Source of the DNA: Ochotona curzoniae | Lineage: Eukaryota > Chordata > Mammalia > Lagomorpha > Ochotonidae | Assembly: GCF_017591425.1 (NCBI RefSeq) | Contig: NW_024465785.1 | Span: 1-64,000, forward strand | Direction of reading: 5' to 3' | DNA: 64,000 nucleotides | Shown: piece by piece, positions 21,301-33,475 of the stretch | Layout of the letters: the number at the start of each line of letters is the position of its first letter | Numbering within the stretch: the stretch's first letter is position 1 | Position numbers and translations under genes: made by a program | The notes under the pieces: model-generated | Told to the model about the DNA's origin: nothing | The model's database searches: none | Seen by the model: only the letters and a program-made list of their open reading frames with translations

Positions 21301-24300
21301 TGCTCGGCCCTCTTTGGGCTTAGCCTCGGCAAGCAGGTACAGAGGATCCCACCCTTGGGCTGGGGCCGCCAGGGGCGTGGCTAGACCCAACCCGGGCAAG
21401 GAAGAGGGGCGGGGCTGACGCTCGGGGACGTGAGCCCTGGCCACATGGCGGCCAGGGTCCCCAGGCGCAATCCAGCTTGTCTCCTGGGAAGCAACCCACA
21501 GTCTTCATGCTCCCTCGGAAGACTGTTTCGGGACGGCTGGACCCCCATGTGCGGCCCTCTTTGGGCTTAGTGTGGGCGAGCAGGTCCAGCCGATCCCATC
21601 CCCGGGCTGGGGCCGCCAGGGGCGTGGCTAGAACCAAGCCCGGGCCGGGAAGAGGGGCGGGGCTGATGCTCTTGGAGGTGAGCCCCGGCCACATGGCGGC
21701 CAGGGTCCCCAGGTGCAATCCAGCTTGTCTCCTGGGAAGCAACCCACAGTCTTCACGCTCCCTCGGAAAACAATTTCATGGCGGTTGGACCCCTACGTGC
21801 GGCCCTCTTTGGGCTTAGCGTGGGCGAGCAGGTCCAGCCGATCCTACCCCCGGGCTGGGGCCGCCAGGGGCGTGGCTAGACCCAAGCCCGGGCCGGGAAG
21901 AGGGGTGGGGCTGACGCTCGGGGATTGAGCCCCGGCCACATGGCGGCCAGGGTCCCCAGGCGCAATCAAGCTTGTCTCCTGGGAAGCAACCAACAGTCTT
22001 CACGCTCCCTCAGAAGACTGTTTCGGGGAGGGTGCACCCCCATGCGCGGCCCTCTTTGGGCTTAGCGTCGGCAAGCAGGTCCAGCGGATCCCACCCCCGG
22101 GCTGGGGCCGCCAGGGGCGTGGCTAGACCCAAGCCCGGGCCGGAAAGAGGGGCGGGGCTGACGCTTGGGGACGTGAGTTCCGGCCACATGGAGGCCAGGG
22201 TCCTCAGGCGCAATCCAGCTTGTCTCTTGGGAAGCAACCCACAGTCTTCACGCTCCCTCGGAAGACTGTTTCGGGGAGGGTGCACCCCCATGTGCGGCCC
22301 TCTTTGGTCTTAGCGTGGGCGAGCAGGTACACCTGATCCCACCCCCAGCCTGGGGCCGTCAGGGTCGTGGCAAGACCCAAGCCCGGGCTGGGAAGAGGGG
22401 CGGGGCTGACGCTCGGGGACGTGAGCCCTGGCCACATGCCGGCCGGGGTCCCCGGGGCATTCCAGCTTGTCTCTTGGGAAGCAACCCACAGTCTTCACGC
22501 TCCCTCGGAAGACTGTTTCGGGGCGGTTGGACCCCCATGCGCCACCCTCTTTGGGCTTAGCATCGGCCAGCAGGTCCAGCGGATCCCACCCCCGGGCTGG
22601 TGCCGCCAGGGGCGTGGCTAGACCCAAGCCCGGGCTGGGAAGAGGGGCGGGGCTGACGCTCTGGCACGTGAGCCCCGGCCACATGGCGGCCAGGGTACCC
22701 AGGCGCAATCCAGCTTGTCTCCTGGGAAGCAACCCACAGTCTTCACGCTCCCTCAGAAGACTGTTTCGGGGAGGGTGCACCCCCATGCGCGGCCCTCTTT
22801 GGGCTTAGTGTCGGCAAGCAGGTACAGAGGATCCCACCCCCGGGCTGGGGCCGACAGGGGCGTGGCTAGACCCAAGCCCGGGCCGGGAAGAGGGGCGGGG
22901 CTGACGCTCTTGGACGTGAGCCCCGGCCACATGGCGGCCGGGTTCCCCAGGTGCAATCCAACTTGTCTCCTGGGAAGCAACCCACAGTCTTCACGCTCCC
23001 TCGGAAAACAATTTCATGGCAGTTGGACCCCCACGCGCGGCCCTCTTTGGCCTTAGTGTCGGCGAGCAGTTCCAGCCGATCCCACCCCAGGGCTGGGGCC
23101 GTCAGGGTCGTGGCTAGACCCAAGCCCGGGCCGGGAAGAGGGGCGGGGCTGACGCTTGGGGACGTGAGCCCCGGCCACATGGAGGAAGGGTTCTCAGGCG
23201 CAATCCAGCTTGTCTCTTGGGAAGCAACCCACAGTCTTCACGCTCCCTCGGAAGACTGTTTCGGGGAGGGTGCACCCCCATGTGCGGCCCTCTTTGGTCT
23301 TAGCGTCGGCGAGCAGGTCCAGCCGATCCCACCCCCGGGCTGGGGCCGCCAGGGGCGTGGCTAGACCCAAGCCCGGGCTGGGAAGAGGGTCGGGGCTGAT
23401 GCTCTGGGACGTGAGCCCCGGCCACATGGCGGCCGGGGTCCCCAGGTGCATTCCAGCTTGTCTCCTGGGAAGCAACCCACAGTCTTCACGCTCCCTCAGA
23501 AGACTGTTTCGGGGCGGCTGGACCCCCATGCGCGGCCCTCTTTGGGCTTAGCATCGGCCAGCAGGTCCAGTGGATCCCACCCCCGGGCTGGGGCCGCCAG
23601 GGGCGTGGCTAGACCCAAGCCCGGCTGGGAAGAGGGGCTGTGCTGACGCTCGGAGACGTGAGCCCCGGCCACATGGCGGCCGGGGTCCTCAGGCGCAATC
23701 CAGCTTGTCTCTTGGGAAGCAACCCACAGTCTACACGCTACCTCGGAAGACTGTTTCGGGGTGGCTGGACCACCTCCTGCGGCCCTCTTTGGGCTTAGTG
23801 TTGGCGAGCAGGTCCAGCCGATCCCACCCCCGGGCTGGGGCCACCAGGGGCGTGGCTAGACCCAAGCCCGGGCCTGGAAGAGGGCGGGGCTGATGCTCGG
23901 GGACGTGAGCCCTGGCCACATGGCGGCCGGGGTCCCCAGTTGCAATCCAGCTTGTCTCTTGGGAAGCAACCCACAGTCTTCACGCTCCCTCGGAAAACAA
24001 TTTCATGGCAGTTGGACCCCCACGCGCGGCCCTCTTAGGTCTTAGCGTCGCCGAGCAGGTCCAGCCGATCCCACCCCCGGGCTGGGGCCGCCAGGGGCGT
24101 GGCTAGACCCAAGCCCGGGCCGGGAAGAGGGGCGGGGCTGACACTCGGAGACGTGAGACCTGGCCACATGGCGGCCAGCGTCCTCAGGCGCAATCCAGCT
24201 TGTCTCCTGGGAAGCAACCCACAGTCTTCACGGTCCCTCAGAAGACTGTTACAGGGCGGCTGGACCCCACGCGTGGCCCTCTTTGAGCTTAGCGTCGGCC

Positions 24301-27300
24301 AGCAGGTCCAGCCGATCCCACCCCCAGGCTGGGGCCGCCAGGGGCGTGGCTTGACCTAAGCCCGGGCCGGGAAGAGGGGCGGGGCTGATGCTCTTGGACG
24401 TGAGCCCCGGCCACATGGCTGTCAGTTTCCCCAGGCGCAATCCAGCTTGTCTCCTGGGAAGCAACCCACAGTCTTCACGCTCGCTCAGAAGACGGTTTTG
24501 GGGCGGCTGGACCCCCACGCGCGGCCCTCTTTGGGCTAAGCATCGGCGAGCAGATCCAGCCGATCCCACCCCCAGGCTGGGGCCGCCAGGGGCGTGGCTT
24601 GACCTAAGCCCGGGCCGGGAAGAGGGGTGGGGCTGATGCTCTTGGACGTGAGCCCCGGCCACATGGCTGTCAGTGTCCCCAGGCTCAATCCAGTTTGTCT
24701 CCTGGGAAGCAACCCACAGTCTTCACGCTCCCTCAGAAGACTGTTACAGGGCGGCTGGACCCCCATGCGCGGCCCTCTTTGGGCTTAGCGTGGGCGAGCA
24801 GATCCAGCCGATCCCACCCTGGGCTGGGGCCGCCAGGGGCGTGGCTAGACCCAAGCCCTGGCCGGGAAGAGGGGCGGTGCTGACTTTTGGGGACGTGAGA
24901 CCCGGCCACATGGCGGCCGGGGTCCCCAGGCGCAATCCAGCTTGTCTCCTGGGAAGCAACCCACAGTCTTCACGCTCCCTCAGAAGACTGTTTCGGGGAG
25001 GGTGCACCCCCATGCGCGGCCCTCTTTGGGCTTAGCGTCGGCAAGCAGGTACAGAGGATCCCACCCCCGGGCTGGGGCCGCCAGGGGCGTGGCTAGACCC
25101 AAGCCCGGGCCGGGAAGAGGGGCGGGGCTGACGCTCTTGGACGTGAGCCCCGGCCACATGGCGGCCGGGTTCCCCAGGTGCAATCCAACTTGTCTCCTGG
25201 GAAGCAACCCACAGTCTTCACGCTCCCTCGGAAAACAATTTCATGGCAGTTGGACCCCCACGCGCGGCCCTCTTAGGTCTTAGCGTCGCCGAGCAGGTCC
25301 AGCCGATCCCACCCCCGGGCTGGGGCCGCCAGGGGCGTGGCTAGACCCAAGCCCGGGCCGGGAAGAGGGGCTGTGCTGACGCTCGGGCACGTGAGCCCCG
25401 GCCACATGGCGGCCAGCGTCCTCAGGCGCAATCCAGCTTGTCTCCTGGGAAGCAACCCACATTCTTCACGCTCCCTCAGAAGACTGTTTCGTGGAGGCTG
25501 GACCCCTACGTGTGGCCCTCTTTGGGCTTAGCGTGGGCGAGCAGGTCCAGAGGATCCCACCCCCGGGCTGGGGCCGCCAGGGGCGTGGCTAGACCCAAGC
25601 CCGGGCCGGGAAGAGGGGCGGGGCTGATGCTCTTGGACGTGAGCCCCGGCCACATGGCGGCCAGGGTCCCCAGGCGCAATCCAGCTTGTCTCCTGGGAAG
25701 CAACCCACAGTCTTCATGCTCCCTCAGAAGACTGTTTTGGGGCGGCTGGACCCCCACGCGCGGCCCTCTTTGGGCTTAGTGTCGGCGAGCAGGTCCAGCC
25801 GATCCCACCCCCAGGCTGGGGCCGCCAGGGGCGTGGCTAGACCCAATCCCGGGCCTGGAAGAGGGGCGGGGCTGACGCTCTTGGACGTGAGCACCGGCCA
25901 CATGGCGGCCAGGGTCCCGAGGCGCAATCCAGCTTGTCTCCTGGGAAGCAACCCACAGTCTTCACGCTCCCTCGGGAAGACTGTTTTGGTGCGGCTGGAC
26001 CCCCACTTGCGGCCCTCTTTGGCCTTAGTGTCGGCGAGCAGTTCCAGCCGATCCCACCCCCGGGCTGGGGCCGTCAGGGGCGTGGCTAGTCCCAAGCCCT
26101 GGCCGGGAAGAGGGGCGGGGCTGACGCTTGGGGACGTGAGTTCCGGCCACATGGAGGCCAGGGTCCTCAGGCGCAATCCAGCTTGTCTCTTGGGAAGCAA
26201 CCCACAGTCTTCACGCTCCCTCGGAAGACTGTTTCGGGGAGGGTGCACCCCCATGTGCGGCCCTCTTTGGTCTTAGCGTGGGCGAGCAGGTACAGCTGAT
26301 CCCACCCCCAGCCTGGGGCCGTCAGGGTCGTGGCTAGACCCAAGCCCGGGCTGGGAAGAGGGGCGGGGCTGACGCTCGGGGACGTGAGCCCCTGCCACAT
26401 GGCGGCCGGGGTCCCCAGGGGCATTCCAGCTTGTCTCCTGGGAAGCAACCCACAGTCTTCACGCTCCCTCGGAAGACTGTTTCGGGGCGGCTGGACCCCC
26501 ATGCGCCACCCTCTTTGGGCTTAGCATCGGCCAGCAGGTCCAGCGGATCCCACCCCCGGGCTGGTGCCGCCAGGGGCGTGGCTAGACCCAAGCCCGGGCT
26601 GGGAAGAGGGGCGGGGCTGACGCTCGGGCACGTGAGCCCCGGCTACATGGCGGCCAGGGTACCCAGGCGCAATCCAGCTTGTCTCCTGGGAAGCAACCCA
26701 CAGTCTTCACGCTCCCTCAGAAGACTGTTTCGGGGAGGGTGCACCCCAACGCGCGTCCCTCTTAGGGCTTAGCGTGGGCGAGCAGGTCCAGCCGATCCCA
26801 CCCCCAGGCTGGGCCTGTTAGGGGCGTGGCTAGACCCAAGCCCGGGCCTGGAAGAGGGCGGGGCTGACGCTCGGGGACGTGAGCCCCGGCCACATGGCGG
26901 CCGGGGTCCCCAGGCGCAATCCAGCTTGTCTCCTGGGAAGCAACCCACAATCTTCACGCTCCCTTGGAAGACTGCTTTGGGGCGGCTGGACCCCCACGCG
27001 CGGCCCTCTTTGGGCTTAGTGTCGGCGAGCAGTTCCAGCCGATCCCACCCCAGGGCTGGGGCCACCAGGGGCTTGGCTAGACCCAAGCCCGGGCCGGGAA
27101 GAGGGGCGGGGCTGACGCTTGGGGACGTGAGCCCCGGCCACATGGAGGCCAGTGTCCTCAGGCGCAATCCAGCTTGTCTCCTGGGAAGCAACCCAGAGTC
27201 TTCACGCTCCCTCAGAAGACTGTTTTGGTGCGGCTGGACCCCCACTTGCGGCCCTCTTTGGCCTTAGTGTCGGCGAGCAGTTCCAGCCGATCCCACCCCA

Positions 27301-27915
27301 GGGCTGGGGCCGTCAGGGTCGTGGCTAGACCCAAGCCCGGGCCGGGAAGAGGGGCGGGGCTGACGCTTGGTTACGTGAGCCCCGGCCACATGGAGGCCAG
27401 GGTCCTCAGGCGCAATCCAGCTTGTCTCTTGGGAAGCAACCCACAGTCTTCACGCTCCCTCGGAAGACTGTTTCGGGGAGGGTGCACCCCCATGTGCGGC
27501 CCTCTTTGGTCTTAGCGTGGGCGAGCAGGTACAGCTGATCCCACCCCCAGGCTGGGGCCGTCAGGGGCGTGGCTAGACCCAAGCCCGGGCTGGGAAGAGG
27601 GTCGGGGCTGACGCTTGGGGACGTGAGCCCCGGCCACATGGCGGCCGGGGTCCCCAGGTGCATTCCAGCTTGTCTCCTGGGAAGCAACCCACAGTCTTCA
27701 CGCTCCCTCAGAAGACTGTTTCGGGGCGGCTGGACCCCCATGCGCGGCCCTCTTTGGGCTTAGCATCGGCCAGCAGGTCCAGTGGATCCCACCCCCGGGC
27801 TGGGGCCGCCAGGGGCGTGGCTAGACCCAAGCCCGGCTGGGAAGAGGGGCTGTGCTGACGCTCGGGGACGTGAGCCCCGGCCACATGGCGGCCGGGGTCC
27901 TCAGGCGCAATCCAG

Positions 27916-28162
27916 CTTGTCTCTTGGGAAGCAACCCACAGTCTACACGCTCCCTCGGAAGACTGTTTCGGGGTGGCTGGACCACCTCGTGCGGCCCTCT
28001 TTGGGCTTAGTGTTGGCGAGCAGGTCCAGCCGATCCCACCCCCGGGCTGGGGCCACCAGGGGCGTGGCTAGACCCAAGCCCGGGCCTGGAAGAGGGCGGG
28101 GCTGATGCTCGGGGACGTGAGCCCTGGCCACATGGCGGCCGGGGTCCCCAGTTGCAATCCAG
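27916..28162 (+). repeat. Monomer class CAGTCTACACG...GGACCACCTCGTGCGG (247 bp)
   Basis: The left arm of inverted repeat 1 is altered (ACAGTCTAC), so this class loses pairing on the opposite side from the AAAACAATT class. It also has GGACCACCTCGTGCGG and ends with CCCAGTTGCAATCC. Members are near 23704, 29648, 32628 and 48468 and always sit in the same neighbourhood, which marks a five-times-copied block. Confidence 0.82.
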
Positions 28163-28608
28163 CTTGTCTCTTGGGAAGCAACCCACAGTCTTCACGCTCC
28201 CTCGGAAAACAATTTCATGGCAGTTGGACCCCCACGCGCGGCCCTCTTAGGTCTTAGCGTCGCCGAGCAGGTCCAGCCGATCCCACCCCCGGGCTGGGGC
28301 CGCCAGGGGCGTGGCTAGACCCAAGCCCGGGCCGGGAAGAGGGGTGGGGCTGACGCTCTTGGACGTGAGCACCGGCCACATGGCGGCCAGCGTCCTCAGG
28401 CGCAATCCAGCTTGTCTCCTGGGAAGCAACCCACAGTCTTCACGCTCCCTCGGAAGACAGTGTCATGGCGGCTGGACCTCCACGTGCGGCCCTCTTTGGG
28501 CTTAGCATCGGCGAGCAGTTCCATCTGATCACACCCCCGGGCTGGGGCCGACAGGGGCGTGGCTAGACCCAAGCCCTGGCCGGGAAGAGGGGCGGTGCTG
28601 ACGCTCGG

Positions 28609-28616
28609 TGACGTGA
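28609..28616 (+). promoter_or_regulatory. CRE-like TGACGTGA
   Basis: A G to T change upstream of ACGTGAG produces TGACGTGA, one base from the palindromic CRE TGACGTCA. The same octamer is at 30342-30349 (its tandem-duplicate partner) and at 58327-58334. It is a chance-level variant unless shown to be bound. Confidence 0.35.
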
Positions 28617-29400
28617 GCCCCGGCCACATGGCGGCCGGGGTCCTCAGGCGCAATCCAGCTTGTCTCTTGGGAAGCAACCCACAGTCTTCACGCTCCCTCA
28701 GAAGACTGTTTCGGGGAGGGTGCACTCCCATGTGGGGCCCTCTTTGGGCTTAGCGTGGGCGAGCAGGTCCAGCCGATCCCACCCCCGGGCTGGGGCCTCC
28801 AGCGGCGTGGCTATACCGAAGCCCGGGCCGGGAAGAGGGGCGGGGCTGACGCTCTTGGACGTGAGCCCCGGCCACATGGTGGCCGGGGTCCCCAGGCGCA
28901 ATCCAGCTTGTCTCCTGGGAAGCAACCCACAGTCTTCACGGTCCCTCAGAAGACTGTTACAGTGCGGCTGGACCCCACGCGTGGCCCTCTTTGGGCTTAG
29001 CGTCGGCCAGCAGGTCCAGCTGATCCCACCCCCAGGCTGGGGCCGCCAGGGGCGTGGCTTGACCTAAGCCCGGGCCGGGAAGAGGGGCGGGGCTGATGCT
29101 CTTGGACGTGAGCCCCGGCCACATTGCTGTCAGTGTCCCCAGGCTCAATCCAGTTTGTCTCCTGGGAAGCAACCCACAGTCTTCACGCTCCCTCAGAAGA
29201 CTGTTTCGTGGCGGCTGGACCCCACGCGTGGCCCTCTTTGGGCTTAGCGTGGGCGAGCAGGTCCAGCCGATCCCACCCCCGGGCTGGGGCCGCCAGGGGC
29301 GTGGCTAGACCCAAGCCCGGGCCGGGAAGAGGGGCGGGGCTGACGCTCGGGCACGTGAGCCCCGGCCACATGGCGGCCGGGGTCCCCAGGTGCATTCCAG

Positions 29401-30930
29401 CTTGTCTCCTGGGAAGCAACCCACAGTCTTCACCCTACCTCAGAAGACTGTTTCGGGGCGGCTGGACCCCCATGCGCGGCCCTCTTTGGGCTTAGCATCG
29501 GCCAGCAGGTCCAGTGGATCCCACCTCCGGGCTGGGGCCGCCAGGGGCGTGGCTAGACCCAAGCCCGGCTGGGAAGAGGGGCTGTGCTGACGCTCGGGGA
29601 CGTGAGCCCCGGCCACATGGCGGCCGGGGTCCTCAGGCGCAATCCAGCTTGTCTCTTGGGAAGCAACCCACAGTCTACACGCTCCCTCGGAAGACTGTTT
29701 CGGGGTGGCTGGACCACCTCGTGCGGCCCTCTTTGGGCTTAGTGTTGGCGAGCAGGTCCAGCCGATCCCACCCCCGGGCTGGGGCCACCAGGGGCGTGGC
29801 TAGACCCAAGCCCGGGCCGGGAAGAGGGGCGGGGCTGATGCTCGGGGACGTGAGCCCTGGCCACATGGCGGCCGGGGTCCCCAGTTGCAATCCAGCTTGT
29901 CTCTTGGGAAGCAACCCACAGTCTTCACGCTCCCTCGGAAAACAATTTCATGGCAGTTGGACCCCCACGCGCGGCCCTCTTAGGTCTTAGCGTCGCCGAG
30001 CAGGTCCAGCCGATCCCACCCCCGGGCTGGGGCCGCCAGGGGCGTGGCTAGACCCAAGCCCGGGCCGGGAAGAGGGGCGGGGCTGACGCTCGGGCACGTG
30101 AGCCCCGGCCACATGGCGGCCAGCGTCCTCAGGCGCAATCCAGCTTGTCTCCTGGGAAGCAACCCACAGTCTTCACGCTCCCTCGGAAGACAGTGTCATG
30201 GCGGCTGGACCTCCACGTGCGGCCCTCTTTGGGCTTAGCATCGGCGAGCAGTTCCATCTGATCACACCCCCGGGCTGGGGCCGACAGGGGCGTGGCTAGA
30301 CCCAAGCCCTGGCCGGGAAGAGGGGCGGTGCTGACGCTCGGTGACGTGAGCCCCGGCCACATGGCGGCCGGGGTCCTCAGGCGCAATCCAGCTTGTCTCT
30401 TGGGAAGCAACCCACAGTCTTCACGCTCCCTCAGAAGACTGTTTCGGGGAGGGTGCACTCCCATGTGGGGCCCTCTTTGGGCTTAGCGTGGGCGAGCAGG
30501 TCCAGCCGATCCCACCCCCGGGCTGGGGCCTCCAGCGGCGTGGCTATACCGAAGCCCGGGCCGGGAAGAGGGGCGGGGCTGATGCTCTTGGACGTGAGCC
30601 CCGGCCACATGGTGGCCGGGGTCCCCAGGCGCAATCCAGCTTGTCTCCTGGGAAGCAACCCACAGTCTTCACGGTCCCTCAGAAGACTGTTACAGGGCGG
30701 CTGGACCCCACGCGTGGCCCTCTTTGGGCGTAGCGTCGGCCAGCAGGTCCAGCCGATCCCACCCCCAGGCTGGGGCCGCCAGGGGCGTGGCTTGACCTAA
30801 GCCCGGGGCGGGAAGAGGGGTGGGGCTGATGCTCTTGGACGTGAGCCCCGGCCACATGGCTGTCAGTGTCCCCAGGCTCAATCCAGTTTGTCTCCTGGGA
30901 AGCAACCCACAGTCTTCACGCTCCCTCAGA
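29401..30930 (+). repeat. Tandem 7-unit block, copy 2
   Basis: This directly follows copy 1 with a period of seven monomers. Divergence resumes near 30.93 kb, where the unit switches to the TTACAGGG class. Parts of the block also occur at 23.45-24.1, 32.36-32.9 and 48.2-48.75 kb. Confidence 0.88.
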
Positions 30931-31133
30931 AGACTGTTACAGGGCGGCTGGACCCCCATGCGCGGCCCTCTTTGGTCTTAGCGTGGGCGAGCAGATCCAG
31001 CCGATCCCACCCTGGGCTGGGGCCGCCAGGGGCGTGGCTAGACCCAAGCCCTGGCCGGGAAGAGGGGCGGGGCTGACTTTTGGGGACGTGAGACCCGGCC
31101 ACATGGCGGCCGGGGTCCCCAGGCGCAATCCAG

Positions 31134-31379
31134 CTTGTCTCCTGGGAAGCAACCCAGTCTTCACGCTCCCTCAGAAGACTGTTTCTGTGTGGCTGGACCC
31201 CCACGCGGGGCCCTCTTTGGGCTTAGTGTCGGCCAGCAGGTCCAGAGGATCCCACCCCCGGGCTGGGGCCGCCAGGGGCGTGGCTAGACCCAAGCCCGGG
31301 CCGGGAAGAGGGGCGGGGCTGACGCTCGGGGACGTGAGCCCCGGCCACATGGCGGCCAGGGTCCCCAGGCGCAATCCAG
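31134..31379 (+). repeat. 246-bp monomer with CCCAGTC deletion
   Basis: Two bases are missing from CCCACAGTC, shortening the left arm to AGTCTTC and giving a 246-bp unit divisible by three. The same deletion is in units at 33361-33606, 44012-44257, 45992-46237 and 49211-49456. A related unit at 34597-34842 reads CCCATTCTTC. The in-frame length explains the 202-codon open frames across three of these units. Confidence 0.85.
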
Positions 31380-31718
31380 CTTGTCTCCTGGGAAGCAACC
31401 CACAGTCTTCATGCTCCCTCAGAAGACTGTTTTGGGGCGGCTGGACCCCCACGCGCGGCCCTCTTTGGGCTTAGTGTCGGCGAGCAGGTCCAGCCGATCC
31501 CACCCCCGGGCTGGGGCCGTCAGGGGCGTGGCTAGTCCCAAGCCCTGGCCGGGAAGAGGGGCGGGGCTGACGCTTGGGGACGTGAGTTCCGGCCACATGG
31601 AGGCCAGGGTCCTCAGGCGCAATCCAGCTTGTCTCTTGGGAAGCAACCCACAGTCTTCACGCTCCCTCAGAAGACTGTTTCGGGGAGGGTGCACCCCAAC
31701 GCGCGTCCCTCTTAGGGC

Positions 31719-33475
31719 TTAGCGTGGGCGAGCAGGTCCAGCCGATCCCACCCCCGGGCTGGGCCTGTTAGGGGCGTGGCTAGACCCAAGCCCGGGCCTG
31801 GAAGAGGGCGGGGCTGACGCTCGGGGACGTGAGCCCCGGCCACATGGCGGCCGGGGTCCCCAGGCGCAATCCAGCTTGTCTCCTGGGAAGCAACCCACAA
31901 TCTTCACGCTCCCTTGGAAGACTGCTTTGGGGCGGCTGGACCCCCACGCGCGGCCCTCTTTGGGCTTAGCGTGGGCGAGCAGGTCCAGCCGATCCCACCC
32001 CCGGGCTGGGGCCACCAGGGGCGTGGCTAGACCCAAGCCTGGGCCGGGAAGAGGGGCGGGGCTGACGCTTGGGGACGTGAGCCCCGGCCACATGGAGGCC
32101 AGTGTCCTCAGGCGCAATCCAGCTTGTCTCCTGGGAAGCAACCCAGAGTCTTCACGCTCCCTCAGAAGACTGTTTTGGTGCGGCTGGACCCCCACTTGCG
32201 GCCCTCTTTGGCCTTAGTGTCGGCGAGCAGTTCCAGCCGATCCCACCCCCGGGCTGGGGCCGTCAGGGTCGTGGCTAGACCCAAGCCCGGGCCGGGAAGA
32301 GGGTCGGGGCGGATGCTCTGGGACGTGAGCCCCGGCCACATGGCGGCCGGGGTCCCCAGGTGCATTCCAGCTTGTCTCCTGGGAAGCAACCCACAGTCTT
32401 CACGCTCCCTCAGAAGACTGTTTCGGGACGGCTGGACCCCCATGCGCGGCCCTCTTTGGGCATAGCATCGGCCAGCATGTCCAGTGGATCCCACCCCCGG
32501 GCTGGGGCCGCCAGGGGCGTGGCTAGACCCAAGCCCGGCTGGGAAGAGGGGCTGGGCTGACGCTCGGGGACGTGAGCCCCGGCCACATGGCGGCCGGGGT
32601 CCTCAGGCGCAATCCAGCTTGTCTCTTGGGAAGCAACCCACAGTCTACACGCTCACTCGGAAGACTGTTTCGGGGTGGCTGGACCACCTCGTGCGGCCCT
32701 CTTTGGGCTTAGTGTTGGCGAGCAGGTCCAGCCGATCCCACCCCCGGGCTGGGGCCACCAGGGGTGTGGCTAGACCCAAGCCCGGGCCTGGAAGAGGGCG
32801 GGGCTGATGCTCGGAGACGTGAGCCCTGGCCACATGGCGGCCGGGGTCCCCAGTTGCAATCCAGCTTGTCTCTTGGGAAGCAACCCACAGTCTTCACGCT
32901 CCCTCAGAAGAGTGTTTCGGGGCGGCTGGACCCCCATGTGCGGCCCTCTTTGGGCTTAGCGTCGGCAAGCAGGTCCAGCCGATCCCACCCCCGGGCTGGG
33001 GCCGTCAGGGGCGTGGCTAGACCCAAGCCCGGGCCGGGAAGAGGGGCGGGGCTGACGCTCGGGGACGTGAGCCCCGGCCACATGGCGGCCAGGTTCCCTA
33101 GGCGCAATCCAGCTTGTCTCCTGGGAAGCAATCCACAGTCTTCACGCTCCCTCAGAAGACTGTTTCGGGGCGGCTGGACCCCCACGAGCGGCCCTCTTTG
33201 GGCTTAGCGTGGGCAAGCAGGTACAGCCGATCCCACCCCTGGGCTGGGGCTGCCAGGGGCGTGGCTAGACCCAAGCCCGGGCCGGGAAGAGGGGCGGGGC
33301 TGACGCTCGGGGACGTGAGCCCCGGCCACATGGCGGCCAGGGTCCCCAGGCGCAATCCAGCTTGTCTCCTGGGAAGCAACCCAGTCTTCACGCTCCCTCG
33401 AAAGGCTGTTTCGGGGCGGCTGGACCCCAATGCACGGCCCTCCTAGGGCTTAGCGTCGACGAGCAGGTCCAGCCG
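31719..33475 (+). repeat. Duplicated block B, copy 1
   Basis: This matches 47321-49325. The offset is 15602 bp up to about 32.2 kb and 15850 bp from 32.36 kb, so copy 2 has one extra unit. Shared rare marks are GGGCTGGGCCTGTTAGGGG, AAGAGTGTTTCGG, CCCAGTCTTC and CCAATGCACGGCCCTCCTAG. Confidence 0.85.

Larger units (their letters stand above)
27669..29200 (+). repeat. Tandem 7-unit block, copy 1
   Basis: Six consecutive monomers, with rare marks TGCATTCCAG, GGACCACCTCG, GACAGTGTCATGG and GGCTATACCGAAGCC, recur in order 1732-1733 bp downstream. One monomer inside differs (CTCTTGGACGTGAGCACC versus CTCGGGCACGTGAGCCCC). Confidence 0.88.
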
